DNA of 64,000 bases from Phyto melanocephala. Taxonomy: Eukaryota; Arthropoda; Insecta; Diptera; Rhinophoridae. Both the position numbers and the translations under genes were made by a program. Within the stretch, counting starts at the first letter, position 1; each line of letters starts with the position of its first letter. Below are positions 56,083 to 64,000 of this stretch, one piece after another. The notes under the pieces were generated by a model, which worked only from the letters and a program-made list of their open reading frames with translations, searched no databases and had not been told where the DNA came from. The DNA lies in NCBI GenBank assembly GCA_941918925.1, contig OW799233.1:41020473-41084472 (forward strand), given 5' to 3'.

Positions 56083-56708
56083 GTGGTTAAATTTTATGGG
56101 CCAATGTTGGTTTTAAATAAAACACAAATTATTTAAGAAATTGTTATCATTTCCTTTTTATAATGATAATATTTGTATGGTTCAATTATGCATTTAACAA
56201 AATATCTGCCAAATAAACCCCCCCCCCCCCCCCCATCCTTGGCGCCACTCCTCTATCTGATGGTCCAAATTTTCAATGACAATGTTTATGCTCAATTGTT
56301 AGGCATGATGATGAGGCGAGGTTGACTGCTCTTTTGCCACACTATCGCAAAAACCAGCAGTAGTTCCCATTCAGCAAACTAAGAAGGCATTCACAGATTT
56401 TCTAACATTTTATACAGACCTGTTTTGCAGAAATGTAAATATTTTTTACAATTCTCCCGATTGTGGACGAATTTGAAGGATTATGTTGGCCAAAATAATC
56501 ACGAAGTGCACAAAATGCATTTTTATTTGAACGCCCATTTTTATAAAAAACCTGAATAACTTTAAAGCGTTGCTCATTTGCATATCTTTCCACGGATCAA
56601 ATTGAGTAAGTTTGAGATTGAGAAATGTCAAGTGAAATGCAGAAAACAAATTTAAAGACTAGGTGTAGTTCACCTTCAACATGGGCCCTAAAAAATTTAA
56701 CCACCCTC
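56083..56708 (-). mobile_element. Mariner-like remnant inside family A copy 5
   Basis: Ends AGGGTGGTTAAATTTTTTAG (right, reversed) and GGTGGTTAAATTTTATGG (left) are inverted. It contains the HTH fragment at 56402-56593 and a trace of the C-terminal tail, exactly as in copy 1 (4091-4697). A run of 17 C (56218-56234) lies near its 3' part, where copy 1 has TTGGGGGGCC. Confidence 0.7.
56402..56593 (-). pseudogene. Mariner-like transposase HTH fragment (better preserved paralogue)
   Basis: 63 codons: MERYANEQRFKVIQVFYKNG, then NKNAFCALRDYFGQHNPSNS and STIGRIVKNI. It is the first helix-turn-helix of a mariner-like transposase. The equivalent frame in copy 1 has lost the N-terminal EQR motif. No catalytic domain. 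Confidence 0.7.
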
Positions 56709-56857
56709 TACAAAGAAAGTGATACATATTTTATTATAAAGATATTATTCAATAGCGATTAACAAAATAATAATTATTGTGCTTTAAATGTACACAAAAT
56801 TGGTGGTGGGTATAAAAGATTCGGCACAGCCGAATATAGTGCTCTTACTTGTTAATA

Positions 56858-58074
56858 TTCAAAGACCTTCGCATCTGTTATAGAAACTCATATAGATAAT
56901 TTCAGATAAATATGTTCCACACATATTATTTACGCTTATTTGTTCAAACATTGGTCAAATGTGAAAACAGCTCTGATATAATTGTCAGCCTATACCAATC
57001 CAATTGTCTTATGCACTTTGATGTAAAAAAAAATTATATTTTTTGGTACCGTCAAACTAAACCCAAAGGTCACAACCAGTGAATGTATGCTGTTTGTTTT
57101 ATTAATAAAACATAAACTCAATGTTCAAATAACATGAAATACTTTTCTAACAACCGTTATTCGGCACATTTTAATTGCTTATTATTTTCGGCTTTAACAT
57201 AAAGTTTAAACTTTAATAAGAATCACTTCAGTTGTAATTAAAACATTAAAATATTTAATATAACATGACATTTAAAAAATAATAAGAAAATTAACAAAGA
57301 AAAAAATAAAAATAAAATGCCCAATCCTAGGCACTAGCATAAACTAATTAACCACAAACAAACTGTGAGCAAAACAGTCAACAAACATATCAATTTTAAA
57401 GAAATCTCCAGACAATACACGACTATTTGCAAGAAAAGTATATAAAAACATTTAAAATACAACCGAATAAAAACGACAAAACATTAAATTTAACAAAAAT
57501 AATAAATAAATAGAAAAAACTAAAGTTAAAATTGTCACTAAACCAATGCGTCGACAATACAATTAGTTGTTTCTGGCAGTTTTTTTTTTGTTAATCACCT
57601 TTTCACGTGCCCTACATTAGATCTTTAAGTTACCCAGATATAAAAATAAAGAAATTTTTTATTTTCGGTATTTCTGAAATGAACTGAGAATTTCAAAGAA
57701 AAAGTGTAAAATTTTAATAAAGGACAAACTCGTGATAGAGAACATAAGACTTGGTGCTAACACTTAACCTTAAAGTAGGGCAATTCTTAGTAAGTCTAAA
57801 GGAATTCTGTGGTTTTCATGGGCAACCTCGTATGTCTTAATATCAAATTTTTAAGACGAGAGCCACAAAACGGTTTTATATAAAACAACGGGTTGGTTAG
57901 GCATTGAGCTTTTTAAAATTTTCTTACCATTCATGTCAATAAAAATCTTAAAATGTTCTTATAAAAATTTGAGACAAATATCATTTCAAAATTAGATCAT
58001 AGCGAATACCAAAATAAACAAAGTGGTACGAAGAGTAAATTAGTGTGCAGATAAAGGTGAAAAACATTCATATA
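56858..58074. other. Spacer, no gene recognised
   Basis: AT-rich, with poly-A/T runs. No supported coding region or inverted repeats. Confidence 0.45.
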
Positions 58075-58308
58075 AAGGGTGGTTTAATTTGCAGGTCCGA
58101 TCTTGATTTTAAATAAAACACAAATTATTTAGGAAATTATTGTAATTTCTTTTTATTATGATACTAATGGTATGATTCAATTATGTATAGAATAAAATAT
58201 CGGCCAATAAGCCAGCGCAATCTCGGCGGCAAATGAAATACAGAAGAAAAACTTGACGTTTATGTGTAGTTCACATTCAACATCGGCCCCTAAAATGTAA
58301 CCACCCTT
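58075..58308. mobile_element. 234-bp MITE of the same mariner-like family as the family A hitch-hiker
   Basis: AAGGGTGGTTTAATTTGCAG at left, AATGTAACCACCCTT at right, flanked by TA. The next 60 bp (GATTTTAAATAAAACACAAA) matches the left part of the remnant at 56083-56200, and the right part (TGTAGTTCACATTCAACATC) matches its right end. All coding sequence is deleted. It stands alone, outside any Helentron repeat. Confidence 0.75.
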
Positions 58309-58837
58309 TACTTATACAATTTAGTTTCAGCACAGCTATGTAATCGTTTTAGCATGACCAATAAATGTAAGATTTAATTAAATAAATTTTTTCAATAATT
58401 TTATTAGATACTTAATCTAATTTTAATTTTGACTAATTAAAATTGTGCTAGTAGTGACCTGTAGTAGTGGTGCTAATAATATAGAAAATAAATAGTTTTT
58501 CTTTCGAATTAATTATATAAAACTGAGTCGGTCTGCCTATAATCATCTGTTACGAATGTGAACATCAAAACATGTGTAAGACGAAGGGTAAATTAGGACT
58601 AAAAAGTATTTTATATATTGTTACAAGTATTAGAGTACCTCCATACTAAATATTGTAAAAATCTTTGAAGTAGTTCTGTAACTAAACGAGTTAAGGAGGA
58701 TGGAGAGAATGACAGACAGACGGACAAATATTCTAAAAAAAATTTACACTGCCACCAGCATATTTTTAAAAAGTTTTGATATAGAGATAGATTTGTTTAT
58801 CTCGTATTTTAAGAAAACTGTTTGGATTTTTTCATGC
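58309..58837. other. Spacer, no gene recognised
   Basis: AT-rich. A short GACAGACAGACGGACA at about 58710-58726 resembles the (GTCY)n tract of mini-me elements, but no other family sequence is attached. Confidence 0.4.
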
Positions 58838-59093
58838 ATATCGACCCCTGTACGCGAAATTATCGTATGTTACAAAAACAAAATTTTAGAGGAGAGCGTT
58901 TTTATTATTTTTAAATAAAAACGTAGATAACACTGCTACATACGATAAAATGTACACAGTGTTATCTGTATAACTAAAACAGTTATAATATTTTATCAAC
59001 AGATGGAATAATGGATGTAGAACCAATTTGCATAAAAAAGTTGATTTCTAGAACAACGTAACATATGATAATTTCGCGCACAGGGGTCGATAT
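58838..59093. repeat. 256-bp inverted-repeat element
   Basis: ATCGACCCCTGTACGCGAAA at 58840 and TTTCGCGCACAGGGGTCGAT ending at 59092 form about 35-bp inverted arms (continuing through TTATCGTATGTTAC) with a few mismatches. A second inverted pair lies inside (AACACTG...CAGTGTT near 58930-58965). Probably a small fold-back MITE. Confidence 0.6.
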
Positions 59094-60124
59094 TATAGGG
59101 TCTTTAAATACATATAATTTGTAGTACAAGAACTTCTGAGTCCGTTAATTACAAAACATATTCTATTTTGTTACAACAGAATAAAAACATTTCAAAATTA
59201 TTCAAAATGTTTAATTCGTTCTGCAGAAAATTTAAGCACTTTCTTAAACAGCCAGCCTTAAAATTTGTTCTTACATATCTTCTTTTGGCATAGGGGTATT
59301 AACCAAATCGACTTGTATTCATAATCACTTTACCGCTAATTTTATACGAATGCAAGACAATAACACACAAATATCAGCATTAACAATAAACTTAAACAAT
59401 TAAGGTGCAGTTGTACTACTTGTATTAAGAACAAAAATGAAAATACAATTCATAGAAAAAAAAATAAAATGAACCAGAAGATATAATAAAATCAAATTTT
59501 CAACATTAAAAACTAAAAAGCTGCTGCAGCCACAACTGAAATAAAGAAACACAAAGCCAACTGACACATACAAATTTTAATTGTAAAACCACAAATGCAA
59601 GTAACAAGCAATTAAGATAATTAAACAAAACAATTTGTGGCTTCTGCACAGAGAAAAAAAAACAACAAAAAAACAATAAAAATAATAATTACAAACAACA
59701 AAAAAGCTGACTAATAATGCTACTAGATATTTATTAACTTAGAGGATGGCGCTTACTTGGATGTTTGAGATGAAAAGTTTTTGTAAAAAAAATTATTTTA
59801 CAAACCAGTTAATATTCATAATTATACACTCCACATTGTTACATACTTAAAATGGGTGTGATAATAGAGAAGTTATTTTTTTATTTTTTTTTTATTTTAT
59901 TTTTTTAATAAAGAGACAGTCTTTGAACAGTACTAAAAGCAAATGTCAATTTCATGTTATCTGATAAGATTCATATATACGAAATCGTTTGGGATACGCC
60001 CTTCTTCTAATAGCGGTTAATGAATGATGTTTAAGTTATTGAATTGGGTGGGTAAGAAAAGGATACTGCTGGCATTTAAAATATAAATAATACAATGTGG
60101 CCAAGAAACCCTAACAATAGCTAT
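59094..60124. other. Spacer, no gene recognised
   Basis: AT-rich sequence with A-runs and T-runs. No supported features. Confidence 0.45.
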
Positions 60125-60737
60125 TTTTATACCCTTCACGTGTGGTGCACAAGGGTATATATAGCTTTGTAATTCCGTTTGTAATTTCTACAAATTTCAT
60201 TTCCGACCCCTATTTTCTGAAAGCTTATAAATAGAGGAGTCAATTAAGCCCTGACCGTCTGTCCGTGTGTTGGTTGAAATCAACTTTTAGAAGCAACTAT
60301 ATGTTCCTCAGATCTGTGTATGGTACCAATCTATTGGAAATATCCGGGAAGGGATCGCTATTGAAATTCAGCACAATCGCCCTATAACTTTCTGAGATAT
60401 GAGCAAAAAACCACGGCCACCTCGTTTTTTTCACAATTACAACAACAACATACATATAAACTTGTTAGGGTAAACGTGGCATCGAATCCCAGCTGAGCCA
60501 ACAATTTTTTTTTTATTTTATATATTAGATCCGGCAGCCGCCCGAAGGCATAGCTCACTTGGGTCCTCCGAGGGTCTCGTTGTGATATTTGATATATTAT
60601 ATATATATATATTTTTTTATATATTTATTTTTAATTTTTTTAAATATTTTTTTAAAAAATTTAAAAATTTTTTTTGTTTTTAATATATTTTTTTTTTGTA
60701 TTTTTTTTTAAAACATCCATACATACACTCAATTTAT
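60125..60737 (-). mobile_element. Helentron-type family B copy 4, 3' half
   Basis: TATACCCTTCACGTGTGGTG at the 3' end, then AATTCCGTTTGTAATTTC, a short CCGTCTGTCCGTGTG stretch, CTTTCTGAGATATGAGCAAA and ATCGAATCCCAGCTGAGCCA (60481-60500). A T-rich tract follows, containing an odd GC-rich patch at about 60533-60585. The 5' half lies at 62954-63100, beyond a LINE insertion. Confidence 0.65.
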
Positions 60738-60792
60738 AATTTATTTATTTATTTATTTATTTATTTCAGCCAAATAGGAAAATCCTTACAGG

Positions 60793-61356
60793 CTAGCAAC
60801 CTAATATATTTAACAATATTGTTAATAAATCTTTATTTTCTAAACATAACTTAAAATTATATTCAGATAAAGAAAAATCTAAACTAAAATTAGTATTTAT
60901 TTTATTCAAAATACTTAAACTACGCACAATTGGCTCATTCATTACATAATTAGTTCTATGAGTAGATATATAAAATAAATCATTAAATCTTAAAGACTTA
61001 AATGGCACACGAAAAGATATTAAATTAAACAAATATTCGCAATCAATAAAACCATTTATTAATTTAAAAATTATCATAAAATAATGCAAAGCTCTTCCTA
61101 AAAAAAGAGGCTTTAAATCCAAAAGCAAACAACGAGCATAATATGAGGAAGATGATAAAATAATTTTGTTACTACGTAGCGCAAACTTCACAAATATTTT
61201 TTTAACTCTTTCAATCCTATTTAAATAGACTAAATAAAAAGGATTCCACACAAAAGAACAGTATTCCAATTTTGAACGTACAAAAGATGTATATAACAAT
61301 TTTAATGTCATAGGGTCCAAAAATTCTTTACAATTCCTTTTTATAAAAGACCACAT
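60793..61356 (-). pseudogene. LINE ORF2, C-terminal domain
   Basis: 187 open codons. RSKLEYCSFVWNPFYLVYLN, then RIERVKKIFVKFALR, LLDLKPLFLGRALHYFMIIF and PIVRSLSILNKI. This matches the thumb/C-terminal region after the RT of Jockey-like LINEs (SxLEYCSxVWxPxxxxxxxxIExVQKRFxRxxLR). It is separated from the RT frame by a shift/stop around 61357-61432. The stop lies just before the (TAAA)n tail. No RNase H domain is evident. Confidence 0.7.
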
Positions 61357-61431
61357 CGAATAGACTTTAGGAATTATGTAACTAAGATGCGCTTGGAAAT
61401 TTAGTTCACAATCTAGAACAAGGCCAAGATC

Positions 61432-62373
61432 TCATAATTCATTAACAACTTTTAAGTTAATATTACACAAATTATATTGTAAAAACTTACGATTCAAAAT
61501 ATTACGCTTACAAAAAGTCATTTGATAACATTTCTCAGTATTAAATGATAAATAATTAATTGAACACCAAGAAGATATATCATTAATGCATTTTTGTAAT
61601 AATGAAGCATCACCAATAGAAATAATTTCTTTGAAAACTTTAAGATCATCAGCATATAATAAGAAATGAGCACCCGAAATGAAATACTGTAAATCATTTA
61701 TAAATATTAAAAATAACAAAGGACCTAATATACTGCCCTGAGGAACACCTGAGCTAGCAATATATGGAACAGATACAAAATTTTCTAACACAACTGAATA
61801 TTTTCTATAAGAAAGATAAGATTTTAACCAGCTCAAAAAAGTACCATGAAAACCAAGGTATTCTAGTTTACGACAAAGAACATTATGAGATACTTTATCA
61901 AATGCTTTACAAATGTCCAAAAAGACCACATCAACTTGATTATGCCTATCAAATGCAGAAATACAAAAATGATTAAATACAGAAGAATTAGTTGTAGTTG
62001 AACGCCCAGGAAAAAATCCATGCTGTTCATTACAAATATGACGTTTAATTGAGAAAAACATTTTTTCTTTAATTATATGCTCAAAAATTTTAGACACATT
62101 TGAAAGCTTTGAAATCGGACGATAATTAGAAATATTCGACTTATCCCCACTTTTCAAAACTGGAGTAATAAAAGCAATTTTCCATCTGTCGATAAAACAG
62201 CCATTCATTAAAGAAAGATTAAAAATATACAAAAGCGGTAAGGATAAACATTCTGCTAAATTTTTAATAAAAAAGGAACTAAAACCATCAACATCTGTAC
62301 TATGAGAAACTTTTATACCACTTATACCATTCAAAATATCATCAACAGTTAACTGAATGCAACCAAAATCCAC
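61432..62373 (-). pseudogene. LINE ORF2, reverse transcriptase domain
   Basis: 313 uninterrupted codons spanning the RT core: IKVSHSTDVDGFSSFFIKNL, ITPVLKSGDKSNISNYRPIS, EQHGFFPGRSTTTN, VDVVFLDICKAFDKVSHNVL, SGVPQGSILGPLLFLIFIND, FLLYADDLKVF (catalytic YADD) and NTEKCYQMTF. All seven conserved RT blocks can be followed. It is related to the Jockey-type LINE RTs by motif style, but the exact clade is undetermined. It would continue into 60793-61356 but for a frameshift. Without an endonuclease it cannot mobilise itself. Confidence 0.8.
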
Positions 62374-62467
62374 AATAGGATTTAAGTATTTTATGACATC
62401 AGGATGTATTGAATTATTTACATTATCAAAATTTGATTGGAAAAATGAAGCAAAAGAATTTACAATA

Positions 62468-62953
62468 TCATAACCAGTGCTTAACAGAGTAAATATTATT
62501 TAAATACATAGAAGAAGGATAAGCCAAATTAGATTTTTTTGATCTTATGAAGCTCCAAAAAAGTTTAGGATTATCTTTAATTGAGTTTTCAAAATTAATT
62601 AAATACTGTTTATAAAGAAATTTATCCAAAAAATTAAATTCTCTCATAAAATGCTCATACATTGACTTTTGATATATATCACCAGATAGCAAAAAGTTTT
62701 TGTAATACTTATTTCTAACTTTTTTTTCAACTTTTTTAAACCTTTAGTGTACCAAGGAAGCCTATGAATTTTCCGCATGACACGTGGAACACAATCATTA
62801 ACTATATTATTTAAAGTATTAATGAATAAATTATAACAAGCAGATGTATCATTATTACTAAAAAGAGTTTCCCAAGGAATATTATTAATTCTAGATTCTA
62901 AATTAACATAATCACAATTTTTAAAATTATAAGCAAGTTTATTATTATTACAA
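62468..62953 (-). pseudogene. LINE ORF2, linker between endonuclease and RT
   Basis: From 62953 the frame reads KLAYNFKNCDYVNLESRINN, IPWETLFSNNDTSACYNLF and VPRVMRKIHRLPWYTKGLKK, shifts near 62695-62705, and continues as NFLDKFLYKQYLINFENSIK and PKLFWSFIRSKKSNLAYPSS (to 62468). This is the typical PWYTxELKxL and FWxFIxSKKSN linker of insect LINEs. The 5' truncation point at 62953 coincides with the family B junction. Confidence 0.7.
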
Positions 62954-63100
62954 TGGTATGTTCTTATTTGTATGTTTTTTACAAGTATTTTCGTATTTTA
63001 TATGACATGAATGGTGTTACAAACAATTGTTATTGCATGACTACACGTTGTGAAGGGTATATAAGATTCGGCACGCCCGAATATAGCACTGTTACTTGTT
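62954..63100 (-). mobile_element. Helentron-type family B copy 4, 5' half
   Basis: From the right: ACAAGTAACAGTGCTATATT, a CGGGCGTGCCGAATC block and TATACCCTTCACAACGTG, then text like that of copy 1 down to AAAAACATACA at the LINE junction. It joins logically to 60125-60737. Confidence 0.7.
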
Positions 63101-63164
63101 CAATATATGTTCCTTACAAATGTTACAACACTATTTGAAATATATTTTTTCCTTAAATTTTTAG

Positions 63165-63620
63165 AATGTGAGATCGAACGGTTTAACGATGTCTTTGCTG
63201 ACGACCACTTGTGCTGTCTTTGTGTATTTTAAATTATTCTGCTCGAACTTCAGACAATAAGTTCCAGCTCTTATGTCGGGTATTCTCTTTAAGAACTTCT
63301 AAAGCCTCTGGCTTATTCACATAGACCCAAAACTTCGTTAAAGCCCAAAAAGCCGAGCTCTATCAAATTGGATGATCTTGCCAGCAAGTGAAAACTGCTA
63401 AGAAAAACTTAAAACGACCTTGGAATGCTTTTATAAAAATATGTTTTGTCTTCCAAGCTTTATGTGCATTTATAGTGTCTTTCCTAAATCATATGAGCTT
63501 CAATTAAAATTCATTAATATGTGGCAACGAAAACTCATCGATCACGGCCCTTTATCACCCTTTATTGACACTAACACTGTCTCTCTAGGTGTCCTCGAAA
63601 AGACCAAGCAGTGACTTTGA
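63165..63620 (-). pseudogene. Decayed DD41D-type transposase fragments
   Basis: The minus strand reads TKFWVYVNKPEALEVLKENT (about 63340-63285), the C-terminal WGYVKSxVYxNKPETLExL region. Further right, PLKVTAWSF and GP..TVLVSIKG (63620-63540) echo HPxKVTVWCGF and TVTVNGDR. The pieces between are lost or scrambled. Heavily decayed. Confidence 0.5.
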
Positions 63621-63684
63621 GAGGATGTTGTGATGAATCTTGTGAATAATTATTTTAACTAGTAAGTGAGTATGATTATCGGTG

Positions 63685-64000
63685 CGCAAGATCTTAATTG
63701 TAAATAAATCAAAAAGTTTTCAGAGAATTATCTTCATAATTTTATTATGATAGAAGGATCTACGACACTTATGTTTGAAACAAAATATCGGTCAAATGCT
63801 TGCCACGGCCTCGGTGGCATTCTTTTCTATCTGATAATCCAAATCTTCAATTATACTTGGAACTAATTGAAGTTCATTGTCGTTAATGAGTCGAAATATC
63901 TCATCCTATAGCTATTGAATTGTTTGTAAATTTCTTTCTTTTATGTATCCCCAAAGAAAGAAGTCCAACGGTATCAAATTGTGGCGGCCAATCAACATCG
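63685..64000 (-). pseudogene. Mariner-like element 3' end running off the window
   Basis: From the right edge: DVDWPP, then LIPLDFFLWGYIKER, the third catalytic block of a DD41D-type gene. Later LTDILFQT (about 63800-63775) is the C-terminal tail. The following ATAATTCTCTGAAAACTTTT-like flank resembles the 3' region of the GGGTGG-type family at 58075 and 56083. The rest lies beyond 64000. Confidence 0.55.

Larger units (their letters stand above)
54426..56855 (-). mobile_element. Helentron-type family A copy 5 (near full length)
   Basis: From the right: 5' end AACAAGTAAGAGCACTATAT, the palindrome TTCGGCTGTGCCGAA, TATACCCACCACCAATTTTG, the mariner remnant (56083-56708), four tandem units, conserved 3' half, (GTCY)n at about 54567-54585, and the hairpin CCACCAAAAAAATGGTGG at 54437. 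It shows the same part order as copy 1, with the 5' palindrome better preserved. No autonomous coding capacity. Confidence 0.75.
60738..62953 (-). mobile_element. 5'-truncated LINE inserted in family B copy 4
   Basis: A 2.2-kb non-LTR retrotransposon with a (TAAA)n-type 3' tail (about 60740-60766 on this strand, read as TTTATTTATTTA) and an ORF2 that starts abruptly at 62953. No endonuclease domain remains. It splits a Helentron-type repeat whose two ends lie at 60125 and 63100. Its coding frame is well preserved compared with other LINE pieces here, so it is one of the younger insertions. Confidence 0.75.

Overview
The window is AT-rich, repeat-dense eukaryotic DNA. It most resembles intergenic or large-intron sequence from a higher fly (Brachycera, possibly Calyptratae). 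The reasons are repeated mini-me/DINE-1-like elements with internal (GTCY)n stretches, a dense population of Tc1-mariner elements with D-x41-D catalytic spacing, CAA-rich stretches and poly-A/T tracts. No host protein gene, rRNA or tRNA could be recognised. Every coding region I can support is a transposon gene, and nearly all are broken. The species assignment is inference.

Layout, left to right. 1.25-2.36 kb: piggyBac-like left end and transposase N-terminus. 3.9-6.7 kb: a near-complete Helentron-type repeat (family A) carrying a fossil mariner remnant. 7.5-9.9 kb: a LINE C-terminus, a decayed DD41D transposase and an old MITE. 10.6-13.1 kb: a snap-back DD41D element next to a hAT pseudogene that is split by a Helitron. 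13.3-17.6 kb: two MITEs, an RTE endonuclease fragment, a DD41D fragment and a truncated family A copy. 18.3-23.4 kb: family C and B repeats, a DD41D element with an uninterrupted catalytic domain, and a MITE. 23.9-24.1 kb: a mariner relic, followed by almost 4 kb with nothing recognisable. 28.0-29.5 kb: two different DD41D derivatives abutting at TATA. 29.9-33.1 kb: nested MITEs, a DD34D mariner relic and a near-perfect palindrome. 33.3-39.2 kb: a family A copy, an unassigned TIR transposon (35.8-37.3 kb), and a LINE pseudogene interrupted by a 1.29-kb DD41D element. 41.1-43.3 kb: a family B copy and a DD41D relic with an internal 212-bp duplication. 45.4-48.9 kb: a LINE RT pseudogene interrupted by a TIR transposon with a DUF7869-like gene, which itself contains a family B copy; a DD41D MITE follows. 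50.4-54.1 kb: a family A copy, then a Helitron relic containing a MITE. 54.4-56.9 kb: a second near-complete family A copy. 58-63.1 kb: MITEs, then a family B copy split by a 5'-truncated LINE. 63.2-64 kb: DD41D relics running off the edge.

The elements form autonomous/non-autonomous partnerships: the 35.8-kb transposon with its 377-bp derivative at 52.9 kb, DD41D transposases with deletion derivatives, and a Helitron helicase with short Helitrons. The insertions also give a relative chronology, since younger elements sit inside older ones. The most unusual items are the snap-back DD41D pair with 177-bp inverted arms that include transposase coding sequence, the two TIR transposons of uncertain superfamily, and the composite Helentron-type repeat that has carried a mariner remnant through its own amplification.
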